Made by a program: the position numbers and the translations under genes
Source: Neurospora tetraspora
Taxonomy: Eukaryota > Ascomycota > Sordariomycetes > Sordariales > Sordariaceae
NCBI RefSeq assembly: GCF_033439725.1
Contig: NW_026944393.1
Span: 434,001 to 498,000, forward strand
DNA: 64,000 nucleotides
Reading direction: 5' to 3'
Shown: one piece after another, positions 40,766-52,078 of the stretch
How the letters are laid out: every line of letters starts with the position of its first letter
Numbering within the stretch: the first letter of the stretch is position 1
Notes under the pieces: generated by a model
Told to the model about the DNA's origin: nothing
Seen by the model: only the letters and a program-made list of their open reading frames with translations
The model's database searches: none

Positions 40766-41538
40766 ATGCCCCCCCTACGCCCACCCAAACTCAACGACGA
40801 GCAGCTCTTGACTGCCATTGCTTTGGCGCCCGAAGACACCGTCCGCGCTGTGCTCCGCGCCCTCACCGGAGACGACGCATTCAAGTCGCGCATCGCGGCA
40901 CTCATGGCCAAGCTGCCTCTTGGACTTGCAACCACGGCAGCAGGAAGTAGTGGAAAGTCAGATGATCCTTCCAAGAAAAGAAAAGCTCCGCCTACGCATA
41001 TCTGCGTGCAATGCGATGAACTTTTTGAGGAGGGAGATACGTCCAAGACATGCAAATATCACCCTTGTAAGTCAGGTTGTGATACTACGCCTTTGACTTT
41101 TTGGTCTTGCATGATCAAAAGATCTGGCCCGAGGATAGTAAAGGGACTGACTGACAGCCACCAGACGACATGGAACTAGATTACTCCGCCCCTGCCTGGG
41201 TTGACTGGCCTTACCCAGACGGCATACACGACAGTGAGCACATGCGCAAGGCATACCCGAACGGATTCACCTTTCCTTGCTGCGAGGCGCTAGGAACCGA
41301 GGCGAATGAGGGATGTAAGCTGGGAAAGCATCGAGCGGCGGACGGGAAGAGGAGCAAGTACCCGGGCTCTGATGGAGAGACCGCCAGTGAAGATGAGGAG
41401 ACCGAGGAGGAGTTTGACGAGAGCGAGGAGGATTGGGATGATGATGAAGATGTGGATGAAGACGAAGAGGATGACCAGGATGACCAGGATGGCGCGGGTC
41501 AAGACAAGGTCAAGAAAGATGGAGATCAGGAGGAGTGA
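40766..41538 (+). CDS. CHORD-like zinc-binding paralogue 6
   Basis: Exons 40766-41066 and 41165-41538, intron 41067-41164 (GTAAGT...CCAG, phase 1), 224 aa, the only copy on the + strand. N-terminal helix block LNDEQLLTAIALAPEDTVRAVLRALTGDDAFKSRIAALMAKLPL; SKKRKAP basic signal; ligands C-VQ-C-DELFEEGDTSKT-C-KY-H-P; exon 2 starts YDMELD; then GFTFPCCE...GC-KLGK-H-RAADGKRSKYPG. A long Asp/Glu tail follows. Very close to paralogue 7 in both exons, so these two are a recent duplicate pair separated by an inversion and a transposon. Confidence 0.85.
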
Positions 41539-41821
41539 GGCTATCTTGGGAATATTTGGCTGAAGTCAAGGGGTTGCTTTTGCTTGGCATGGACATGGGT
41601 CATCCCCGCACAGAACCCGGCGCCACAAAGTTAAAATTGACGACGCGCAAACCACCCACCAACCGGCAGCATGACAGTTGTGATTCCATCTCGGCAACAT
41701 CCTGAACCGCAGCGACGGATTCTCTACAAATCTTGTTTTACGTCCCGCAGACGAACCACCAGCCATGGCTCTCACGCATCTAATCAAAGGGTGAAAGGTC
41801 ATTCATCATTGTATCTTCTAC

Positions 41822-44800
41822 TAGCGTTGGAAATAACTCAATTCAATTCAAATATCGATTTGGATTTAATTGAGTAGGTCAAATCAGGGTAGAGATTTGA
41901 GTTGAGTTGAGTTGCTTGCAAATATTTACAAATAATATCACGTGAAATCGCGTTTTTAGTGTTTTTAGCCTCAAAAGTACTCTAATTCTTACGATTTCTA
42001 ATCTCTCAAAACCTTCCTACAGCGATGAATCCCTCCCCCAAACAACTACGACGTTGTATGTATTATTTTTCTATATTAAATATAGTTTAGTACCTTAAAT
42101 ACTAGCTAAAACTTTAAATTTTCGATAGTATTAATAGTTTTAGTAGTAAGTTTATATCTTTAACTATTAATAGTTAATTTGGCGCTACTAAAGAAGCGTT
42201 TATAATCGTTTATTATAAAAGGTATAGAGAGGAAGTTAAATACTATACGAAATAATTAAGGGTAAGCGCTCTCGTTGGCCTTCTACTACCCTAGTATATT
42301 ATTAACCGCGTAGATTTCGTCGTTAAAATAATAATAAAGCTTATCCTTCTTTTTAGCTCTACGGGGAGGGTATTATAGAAATCTTTATTAATAAACTTAT
42401 CGTTATTAATTTATTTAACCTATTAATTATTAATATTAGGTAATAGTAAGGCAACTAACTAATTAGCGTAATTCTTCTTATAAATAAATTAGAATTCTAT
42501 AAGGGTACTATCCTACTTAATAGGACCTAACTTCTTATTAATCTACTTCTCTCAATAACTAGGGTATAAAATATATATAATCTAATATATTAGGCACTAT
42601 TCTATCACCCTTTTATACTTTTTAAATTTAGTGAAGACTCTATCAATAATAAAACCGACGGCTTCTATACCTTCGTTAATTATATCGTTAATATAATTTA
42701 TAGGAGGAGTATTGTAAAGGTCCTTTTAAGTAAAAGGGGTAATTTAGGAAGAGGTTTAAGAGGGCTAACTAATACGGGAAGTACGTATACGAATACGTTA
42801 AATAAGAGTAAGGGTAGTTATATAGATATTTAATTCTAAAATATTTGGACTTTTAAATAGTTTAAAGGTAATACTACCCTTAAACCGCACCCTTATTTCA
42901 ATAAGCTTCTCAATAAAGTAGTAAAAGTTAAGGATAATTATTAGAAAGAAGGGACTTCTTTTCTCAAATACCTTAGTAAAATCTTCGAATAATTTTATTA
43001 CCTCTATAGTAGCTATTAAAATCCCCTAAATATTATTACTAAATTAATTGTTTTTAAGAAGCCGTTTAAATAGTTCTAAATAGTTAATAATTTCGCTAAT
43101 ATAGTAATTAATGAATTTGCGCAACCTCTAAGCGCGATAAATTATACGATAATTAGAATTTTAATATATTATATTATTAAAAATAATGCTAATACTAGGA
43201 GAAAAACTATCCTCTTTAATAATAATACTAAATTAAGCCTGAATGTTATCGTTAAAACTATTATTATAATTAAATTAAATAATCTCTTTAAACCTTGTAC
43301 AATGTTACAAGTTTCTTCGAATAAATTAAATAACGTTATAAAGCTAGTTAATTAGGCCTTCTTTCCGCTATTCTCGGAATAGAATATTTTTATTAGCAAG
43401 GGAAGGACGGAGTTGAAGATTATTAGATTTAAGAACTTAAACTCTTCCTCCTTTAATAGTAGCCTTTATACCGAAATTTAAAATGTAATCGAAATAATAT
43501 AATCGATAATAAGGTACCTTAATTTTAACCTCTTCGTTACTAAAGGCGGAGTAAAAACCTTGAATAATATAATATATATAACGGTTATTAGCCTCGATAT
43601 TATTGCTCTAGAAATAAATAATATTATTAAAGTGAATTTCGTATTTCTTGATAATTTAAAATATAATAATTATAATATTTTCGCTGTTATAACGACCGTA
43701 TACTTCCTAAAAACCTAGCAAGTTATTTCTATATATATAATAATAATCGATATAATAAATAAAAATTGAAAGGATAATTAACTTATTAAAAAAGGTTTAA
43801 AAATCGAAGGAAAAGTACTTTTAGAAGCAGGCATTTCTTAAACGTTCTTTCAATTTATTAAAATAATATATATTTATTACCTACCTAAATAGTTAGAATA
43901 TAGCGAAATTAAAGTAGTAATCAGTCGGTTATATTCTTATCTAATAACTTTAAAAGGGATTTGAAAGTAGAATTTTCAACGAAGGAAAAGGGGAATTTCG
44001 TACTAATAGTTATCTCTATTAATATATTGTAGAAGGCCTCACTAATTGGCTTAAGAATAGGGATATTAAGTTAATTTTAAAGGAATTTAACGATTAATTT
44101 AGGCCGTTTCCTCCCTTACTCCTCCGTAGCCTCTTTGTAGACCGGTTTCTTAAGGCGATAAGTACGACGAAAGTATAAAATTGTAGAATTAGTAGTAAAT
44201 AATATATAAATGTTGTAGTAGATATTGTAATATTAATAATTATTTGATTCCGAATTCTTTAATATTTTAACGAAGAAAGTATTGTATTAGGAGATTTATA
44301 AATTCCTCTTTATGTAACGGTTTAATTATTTTTTTAATATAAATTCGTCCCTTTTAATTTTAGCCTTCGGCTATTTATTAACGTTAATAAATAAATCGTT
44401 GGGGTAAATATTTAGTAATAAAGAAATCTAGCGCCCGGTAAGGAAACGTCGGTTATTATTTAATATAATAATGGTGGCAATGTACGTAGGCGAATTTTTA
44501 AAAGATACGGTCGGTAGGTTGCCCGTGGTAAAGGAAGTTTTATTATAATTAAAGATACTAGCGGCGGCGGCGGTAGGATTTTAAATGATGGGTATTATTA
44601 TAATACTAATAGCGCTAATAGAAATTAGTACTAACTAATGAAATAGGGGAGAGGGAAACTAATAAATATTGAAAGTAATTAAAAGGCGTAAGAGGGATTA
44701 TAAGTAATTTAATAGCGTTATAATTAACTAAGGAAGAAAGTTAGTAATATAACGTCGAAATACTCAATTTAGTTAATTTAGCGTACAATTTAAAAATATT

Positions 44801-45129
44801 AGAAATATTAGAAATTTCACCTCTCTAGGTAATCTAAGTACTATATTAGTAATCGATTAGCAATTAGGATGTATATAGCATTTTAGGTAGCGGATTAACA
44901 TACTTAAGGGTTGGGGTAGGTTAATCTTTCAAGGGTAAAAATCATATATTTTTACACCTTAAACCCTAACCTAAGGATTTTGCCGGGTGCTAAGAAAGGC
45001 GGCTAAATCGTTAACTCAAATATCGACTTCGGATTTGCTTAGGTCAAATATCTCCACATACAGATTTGCTTGCTTGATTATTTATATTTGATTATATTTA
45101 TCTTCATATCTGAGTTATCTCCAACGCTG
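41822..45129. mobile_element. 3.3-kb hAT-type element, RIP-mutated (parent of the 371-bp MITE)
   Basis: Ends TAGCGTTGG... (C to T in the first base) and ...CCAACGCTG, matching the CAGCGGTGG termini of the 371-bp MITE. Perfect 8-bp target duplication TCTTCTAC (41814-41821 and 45130-45137). About 130 bp at each end aligns with the MITE in reverse orientation, including AACTCAA subterminal repeats. The 3-kb interior is AT-rich, CpA-depleted and has no open frame, so the expected hAT transposase has been destroyed. It lies between paralogues 6 and 7. Confidence 0.9.
41950..44930. other. RIP-type AT island (interior of the hAT-type element)
   Basis: No frame of useful length on either strand; CA/TG scarce. 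I could not read a transposase motif. Confidence 0.7.
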
Positions 45130-45231
45130 TCTTCTACTTCATGGCCATCTCCTAACGTATTTTCCCAGCCAATATTATCGCCTACCAATGCCTTGTAATA
45201 GCTTTGCTGGTCTTAGCTTTCCGCGCAAGCA

Positions 45232-45984
45232 TTACTTTCCGTCACCCCCCTCGTTCTTATCCCCATCCTTCTCCCTAACTTCAACTTGTCCCTTCTGGTT
45301 CTCATCAACTTCGTCCTCTTCGGTCTCTTCGTCGTCGTCTTCTTCACCAGAACTCTCCTTCTCCTCCCCCGGATACTTGGTCCTCTTGCCATCCGCAGCC
45401 CGATGTTTCCCCATCGTGCATCCCCTATTCACCTTGCTCCGGCTTCCTTTCGTACCGCAGCAAGGGAAGACAAAGCCCTGCGGATTTTCCTTGCGACAGA
45501 ACGGTGTGTCCGAGATCTCCTCGCGGAATATAGGCATTTCTAGCCATGTCTCGTCGTCCTCGTCTAGTTCCATGTCGTCTGTTGTGGAGGTCACGTTAGT
45601 CTCGTACTAATCCACTGGTAATTCGGGCGGAATATGGGTATATGGGAATGACTTACAAAGGTGATGCTTGCACGTCTTGGACTTATCTCCCTCCTCGAAA
45701 AGTTCATCGCACTGGATGCAGATTTCTGTGTTGGGAGCCTTTCTCTTTCTGGATTCCGACCCGCTGCCGCTGGGAGTTCCCGTGCCAGCTGCCGTGGTGG
45801 TGGCTTCAGGTTTGAGGGGGAGCTTCTTGTTGAACATGAGAGTCATGATTCGAGCCTTGTAGTCCGCGTCCCCGCAGAGAGCTCGGAGAACTGTCCGGAT
45901 GGTAGACTCGGGCGCCTCCTGGATGGCCATCATAAGGTACACATTTTTAAGGTCCTCGGGAATTGGTTGGCGAGCGGGAGGCAT
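45232..45984 (-). CDS. CHORD-like zinc-binding paralogue 7
   Basis: Exons 45657-45984 and 45232-45578, intron 45579-45656 (GTAAGT...ACAG, phase 1), 224 aa. I chose the Met at 45984 (MPPARQP) because it aligns with the start of paralogue 6; an upstream in-frame Met is at 46005. Helix block APESTIRTVLRALCGDADYKARIMTLMFNKKLPL; basic ESRKRKAP; ligands C-IQ-C-DELFEEGDKSKT-C-KH-H; exon 2 begins YDMELD after splicing; then GFVFPCCG...GC-TMGK-H-RAADGKRTKYPG and an acidic tail. Nearly the same layout and exactly the same length as paralogue 6. Confidence 0.85.
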
Positions 45985-46424
45985 CTTGGATTTGATGATG
46001 ATCACCAGGTGTAAGGGATACTTGGGATCAGATATGTGGAAGTCAATAACGAGGCCTTGTGGTTGAGGATTGTGTGGTGTCGAGATGTTGGAGGTGGTAA
46101 CTTTGGTCCATGGACGTGGGTTGTCATTTTTGGAGCTTGAGGGTTGTCCGCAGGGACTTGCATAGGCGGGCCCTAACGGCGGACATTAGGGCTTGTTTCC
46201 CTGCAGATAACCCCGCGTGCCGGTATGCTGGTACGAACCTCAACACCCCATCTCCGAAACGGTAATATTTCATCAATGTTCTGACTGCTTCTTGACAAGA
46301 CTTGACTTGGCTAAGAAAGCAAGGAATCAAAAGTTGCCGCTCAAGGGAACCGATTCCCAGTCCTTTCCCTGGCCCGTAACTCCTCCAGTGCCGCGAGCAT
46401 TCCGTTCGGGTCCTCCGAGGGCCT
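45985..46424. other. Spacer between paralogues 7 and 8
   Basis: 440 bp, no gene seen; promoter of paralogue 7 expected here. Confidence 0.5.
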
Positions 46425-47018
46425 CTACTTGCCCCGCTTTCCATCTGCAGCTCGGTGTTTGCCCATGGTGCATCCCTCGTCAACACTTGACCCTGTCTCG
46501 CCACAACGAGGAAATGTGAAGCCGTCAGGATTTGTCTCGCGACAACAAGGCGTATCATCGATTTCGACGTCCCAATCGGCCCAAAAGTCGGAATCGAAGT
46601 CGACTTCCATATCATCTGCAAGCGCCGGACGGGAGCGGTTGAGCAATGTCAGCGTGCGATCCAGACACTTCACAAACCCGCGAACCGCTCTTCGTGGCTC
46701 CATACAGGTAGGAAACACGTGAAACTCACATGGATGATGCCGGCAAGTCAAAGATTCGTCGCCCTTCTCGAATGGGGACTCGCATTGAACGCATATTTCA
46801 ATCTGCGGCGCGGTCTTTCGCTTCCTCGAGGCGCTGGAGCTGGAGGCTTGTCTGCTCTGGTCCCACTCTTCGTAGGTGAGGGGAAGTTGAGACAGGAACC
46901 TTCCGATACAGAGCTTCGTCTCCTCGTCGGCACAGAGCGCGCGCAGGACAGACCGAACTGTGCCTGACGGCGCGCTGGCAATGGCCTGCACAATCTGCTC
47001 GTCTTCAAGGTCGGGCAT
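46425..47018 (-). CDS. CHORD-like zinc-binding paralogue 8, one zinc ligand replaced
   Basis: Exons 46730-47018 and 46425-46615, intron 46616-46729 (GTGAGT...GCAG, phase 1), 159 aa when spliced. The intron is 114 nt, stop-free and in frame, so the unspliced frame is 197 aa. Splicing joins HHP to YDMEVD, matching paralogues 6 and 7. Helix block SAPSGTVRSVLRALCADEETKLCIGRFLSQLPL; ligands C-VQ-C-ESPFEKGDESLT-C-RH-H; then FTFPRCGETG...GC-TMGK-H-RAADGKRGK. The usual Cys-Cys is Arg-Cys, so one ligand is lost, and the acidic tail is absent. It may be a decaying or functionally altered copy. Confidence 0.82.
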   Translation of the reverse strand: MPDLEDEQIVQAIASAPSGTVRSVLRALCADEETKLCIGRFLSQLPLTYEEWDQSRQASSSSASRKRKTAPQIEICVQCESPFEKGDESLTCRHHPCEFHVFPTCMEPRRAVRGFVKCLDRTLTLLNRSRPALADDMEVDFDSDFWADWDVEIDDTPCCRETNPDGFTFPRCGETGSSVDEGCTMGKHRAADGKRGK

Positions 47019-47415
47019 GGTGAAGGTAAGGGGGATGTGCTCGTCGGTTCAGTTGTGTTGCGGTGTTCGAGATCCCCTCATTTTGTTGGCCGGTTGGAAA
47101 CTCTGCTTGGTGTCTTGCTCAGCCCTGATCAACGTTAGAGGTGTGGTGCCCAAGCGGATCAGGCGTTTGGCGGCCAAGAAAGGATCAGGCGTTTGGCGGT
47201 GGGAACGGGATAATTTCGGGCTCAAACACCAGGACAGTCACATTGCCAAGGCCCGAATGGCTGCAAAAAGGAAAGAAAGAGGCACCTTGCAAACGGTCCT
47301 CTTTTCAAGATTCGTCAACCCTGAAGGTCAAGGTCTCGGTGATGACTAATAACTGTCCCTCACACAAAACCCTCTGCCAAGACATGACGACAAGCACCCA
47401 ACGCACTTACACCAG
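47019..47415. other. Intergenic spacer, nothing recognised
   Basis: Divergent spacer between paralogue 8 and the membrane-protein relic. No gene seen. Confidence 0.5.
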
Positions 47416-49519
47416 TTGCACTTTCCATTTTCGGCCCCCGCCTTCACGTACGTCCATCGACACCGTAACTCGTTCCGCGACAATGCCGAAGATACCGCTC
47501 CGAATCTCCAAGGAAGAGAAGAAGACTATCACCCCTCCATCAGCCAGCCTGACAGGAGGCAAGATGACAATGGTCATAGAAGCGTTGCTGGCACCTGACT
47601 TTGTGTTGTTCGGGGCCATTTGGGAGTATGCGAAAGCGAGGGCTCTTCAGCGGGAGCTTAAGGGCATTATCGATCAAAGAAGAGAAAATGTCTGCCTTGC
47701 CCGGAAGAGATATTTTGTCGTTCCTACCTATCACATCATTCTCTTACAATCGGTTAACTGACAGTCTTCTTTTATGCACAGCATATGTTCGGTCTCAAGT
47801 CCTGCTTCTTCGTTGTCATGGGCGGCTTCCAAGTCTCGATCGAACATCCGGAGCAACTCGAGCTCTACCAAAGCATCTCGCCTTGTCACCGGGCGGCATC
47901 TGCTTGCTAGCCGAGCTGGGCTACATGGATATGCTCGTGGTTTCCGACACTGAGCTGGACGACAAGAGTAAAGCGAGTCCGTTCCAGAAGTACCCAGCCC
48001 TCCTCCAACTGCTTTGGATGATAATCCAATGCGTTGTCCGAAAGGCGCAGGGGTTGCCTATCTCGCTTCTAGAGAACCATGTTCTTGTGAACGTGGCTTG
48101 CTCTATTGTTGTGTACGCGGTGTGGTTCAAGGTAAGTTCCAGCTCTGATCCCTCCCCTCTCCAGATTGGGAACCCGTCGATCTGACTTGCACCCTAATAC
48201 CATAGAAGCCTATGGATATCCAGGAGCCAATCTGCCTTTCAACCGAAAGCTTTCAAGACGCCCTTGCCTTGATGGTCCAGGAACAGTTCTGCGGACAACA
48301 AAACATCAGGACATGCCTGTATCCGAAGCAGACACTCGACAACGAGACGCCCATCTTGGCAGTGTCAGCATATTTAAGCACTATGCCTCCCATAGACAAG
48401 CCCGTGACTCCGACGCTCAGACCTATCACGGAGGTCAGCAGAGACTTGATTCAACTTACACGCATCGAATCTTGCTCCCCTCCTCCACACACAGCCTGTG
48501 CTTGTTCTGCAAGACGGGATGGTACTTCCGTGTGGATTTGGTACCGTCACAGTGTTTGCGACCCCAGTTCTGTTCACTGGAAAGTCCTCTGTTCGCAGGG
48601 CTGCCCGGGCCCAAAGTCTGGTGGCCACAAAGCCTCCTCTTCCTTTCTCCAGCACGAATAGAGAGCGCGCCACAAGAGCCGTGAGCCAAATCACTGCTCT
48701 TGACGCAGAGCCGATGAAAGGCCCCCAGCCCTACGTGAACTGCGCAGATGTATGCGCAAATCGACCGCGTTGTCGCTACCCGAACCTCAAGTACCGGAGT
48801 GCATTGTACTATGATACTTTTACCACCCGGCAGTCCAGCTTATGGATGCTGCCTCCAAAATTCTGGGATGATCTGTAGGACTTCCTCCAATTGGCCCTCC
48901 CCGCGTCCAGAACATCCTCTCAAGATCCTCAGCAGCTGCCTGCTTCCAGCGACTTTCGAACTACGGTTACGGTTGACCAGCAGGAGTTCGCTATGAACAG
49001 CGCCATCGTCAACCGACCTTCGTGATTGTCGATTTGTTATTGTCTGAGTTCAGGGAGGGCAGACTTGAGCCTTTCGTCTGCCTGTCCATCTGCGCGTTGA
49101 ATGGCATGTATGGAGGAGTTCACCTTGCTGCATGGAATTCCATCTTCCTTACAGGTCTCGAGGGTGGCTTGTGGAAGATATCAGCCCTGTGTACCATCAC
49201 GGCACTTCCCGCCATCTTCCTTTTGCGCGCCCCAGCTCTTTTGGCCAAGTGGTACTTTGGACCCATGGAAATGACCTTTGAAGAGGGCCACAGCCAGCCA
49301 AAACTGAACAGACGCATGCGGTTCGTCATTCTGCTTGAGGATCTGGTGGACTGGCCCCTCCTGCCTTGGGTGTTGGACACATTTGTCGTTACCCGGATCT
49401 ACCTGGCCGTCGAAGCCTTTATCTTATCAGTCTTCGGCACATGCCGTATGGCGTATACAGCATGCCTGACTGGCTATCGACGATATCCCATCTTTGAGAC
49501 GGCGTTGTTTGACGAATGA
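47416..49519 (+). pseudogene. Decayed multi-pass membrane protein of a fungal family of unknown function
   Basis: Homologous pieces lie in successive frames: TMVIEALLAPDFVLFGAIWEYAKARAL (about 47571-47650), HMFGLKSCFFVVMGGFQV (47783-47836), then after a frame change LSPGGICLLAELGYMDML...LDDKSKASPFQKYPALLQLLWMIIQCVVRKAQGLPISLLENHVLVN (to 48131). A normal intron (48132-48206) leads to KPMDIQEPICL. A further shift gives LVLQDGMVLPCGFGTVT..., a stop at 48876-48878, and finally YGGVHLAAWN...LLEDLVDWPLLPWVLDTFVVTRIYLAVEAFILSVF. The order fits uncharacterised fungal membrane proteins with LLAELGY, WMIIQC, YGG[IV]HL and a C-terminal membrane pair, as I remember them. At least three frame changes not explained by GT-AG introns argue for a pseudogene. 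The exact start is not determinable. Confidence 0.65.
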
Positions 49520-49787
49520 ACACAAACCCCTTTCAGTATTTGACTCTGAGCCTGTTTGAGGGGCATCAACGCATACGTCAGGCACAAGAAATGGGTCGAG
49601 TCAAGTGTCGACTTCCGAAGCGACATCAACAATCTATGTTCAGTTCCTTGCGCCACTGTCGTGTGCCTCTAAGTCTACGTTCAAAACAACCTCTGTCTAG
49701 AACCGAAAACAAACCTTCTGTCATCCTTCTAACAGTCATCCGAATATCATACAATGCTGTGCAATCCTGTCTCTAATGCGCATCCCT

Positions 49788-50842
49788 CTACACCTCAGGC
49801 CTAGGCTGCCTTCCACCCAACCCGCTCGTCCCGTCGACATCCTTTCCTGCCTTTCTAGCCCTCTTAATTTCCTCCCTCTTCCAAGACTGCTGCAACTTCT
49901 TTCTGTATCACCATTTATGTTAGCACTGTCGTCATCCCGGCACGTATCAGAGGGAGGAACTTACCTCTCCAAATCAGCCTCTGAAGGCTCCAAACTGACC
50001 TCTCCCCTCACCCTTCCATGCCTCTCCCCACTAACCTCTCTATGGCTCGCACTCCCGATCCTATCCCTCCCATGGTGATCACTCTCCTCCTGTCCCTCTC
50101 CCATCTGCGCCAAACTCAAGTTCGGCCTCCCCCCCTGCGCCGTCGACTCCCTCCTATTCCTCCCCTCGTTCCTCTTCCTCGCCTGGCCCTCAACAGCATC
50201 AGCCACCTCCCCCTCTCCATATGTAGCCATCTGTTCTCCTTCCGTCCTCGCCTCACTCTGCATGTTCTCCCTCAGCGGGTGTCCACCCCGTCCGTTATAG
50301 TTTTGTCCACCAGCCATTCCGTTCAACCCCGTGCTGCTATTATTCCGCGATACAGAAACGTACTGCGTCTCCCTTGCCTCTCTTGGGTTGGCAGGCCCCG
50401 AACCGCCGATGATGCCGCGCGAGGATCCCCATGCTCCGGCACCACTAGCCCCGACGGCGGCAGAGCGAGCGGCGTTGAGGTTGTTACGCACTTCTGCGGT
50501 CGGGAGTTGGGACTGGGCGTTGGTCGGTCGGCGGTAGGACATGTAATCTTGGGCTCCGCCGCCTGCGGGAGTTCCGTAGGGGTCGGAGGTGAGGGGGGTG
50601 TCGGAGACGGCGTTTTCGGAAGGCATGCGGAGCGGACCGCCCGGGGGTACGGGGTAGCCTGAAAGGCTTGAAAGGCTTGAAAGGGAGCCGGGAGTGCCGG
50701 GGGCGGAGTTTAGGGGGGTTCCGATCTTGGAGGAGGGTTGGGAGTGCGCGGGGGTGGTGTGCTTGGAGGCTGGGTTTTGGCCTTGTCGGCAGCCTTCGCT
50801 CTTGGGGGGTTGAGGGCGGTCGGTTGGTTGTTGGGCTGACAT
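49788..50842 (-). CDS. Low-complexity Ser/Gly/Pro-rich protein of unknown function
   Basis: Exons 49965-50842 and 49788-49902, intron 49903-49964 (GTAAGT...ACAG), about 330 aa. No domain recognised. Start chosen at MSAQQPTDRPQPPK; a longer frame to 50959 exists. Composition is disordered: GTPGSLSSLSSLSGYPVPPGG, DPYGTPAGGGAQDYMSYRR, many Asn/Gly/Ser, then a charged, arginine-rich region. The only helical part is C-terminal and basic (RKKLQQSWKREEIKRARKAGK, spliced across the intron). This looks like a disordered regulatory or RNA/DNA-associated protein, but that is inference from composition. Confidence 0.7.
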
Positions 50843-52078
50843 TTTGGTGTCTGGTATGGTTTCTTGGCTTTGGTGTTGGTGGCTTGCGACGGGATAGGTA
50901 TCTAAAATAGGAAGTCGTTGGTTGGTGTTGTTGATATTCTTGGTTGTTGTGGATCGCACAGTTTGAGATGGATGATGCGATGCCTGTTCTGTTCTTGGGA
51001 AAGGTAAGAAAGATGGTTCGAAATGTTACAAAACCTCTCAGGGTCCCGATTGCTAATATTTATCTGACAGACTTTGCAAACGACAAGCGCAAAAGAAAAA
51101 AACTGTTGATGTAAACGTTGTTGATCAATGGTATCAGGGTCCGGGGAATGGCAGAAGACCCTACAGCTATGATGTATGTCAATGACGTAACCGGGCCCGG
51201 GTGACACACTGGATGACGGAGTGTTGCGACAGTTTGTTGACATTTGATAGTGCATCGCCGCCTGGACGTGATTACAGCGAGCGAAGACACTAGCAATTCG
51301 CTAAAGCGCGGTAGTGTTCTTGGTGTTAGTGCAAGCCAATGCCCCTAACAGCCCTGACGAGGATTGTGCAGTGAAGAAGAAGAAGAATGTATTTTGCGAC
51401 TACGTTCTACCAGTACATGATAATGAGTCGTGCCCGCGACGGCGGCAGGGCAAAGGTACAAAAGCAGGGAGCGCATTGAGGTGAAGTTTCAGCGCACCCT
51501 GCTGTGCCCCGCCACTGCGTGCATTTGATCACGACCCCCGGGACCCCAGCCGGTTAAATCGCAAACCGTACGACCGTCGCACAAAGCTCTCCACTGTTCG
51601 TTTCGTTATTGGGTTTTGTTGAGATGATCGTCCTGTGAATCGTTGGCACCATGGGCGGACAGCCACTGGCGAGCCACTGGTGAAAACAGCTGACGCTTGT
51701 GATTGTCAAATTGGAGGCGTTGGCTGGCTGGCCTGGGCGTTGGTGGTTGGTGGTCGTGGGGGGCACGACGGAGCCAACGGTTGGTAAATCACGTCGTTGT
51801 CATTCAGTCATTGATGGGGAGTGTCACGAATCCAAGGGATCTCCATTGTTGATGACTGAATGCATCCATTGCTAACACATGTCTACGGGCTACGGCAGGC
51901 TACAGCAGATACAAGCGCATATCCAACATCATCACCAGGCAAACACCAAGACACACAAGACCAAGACATGATAACCAAGCAATCGCCTTCTATTTGTCTA
52001 CCTAACATGACCTGGCCCAGTATATGCAATCCCAACTACCTAACATTCCATCTATATCGTTGTCACTACATTCACCCC
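50843..52078. other. Intergenic, no gene seen
   Basis: 1.2 kb upstream of the low-complexity protein and downstream of the GH17 gene. The long + strand frame beginning at 51860 is the antisense shadow of the GH17 gene. Confidence 0.5.
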
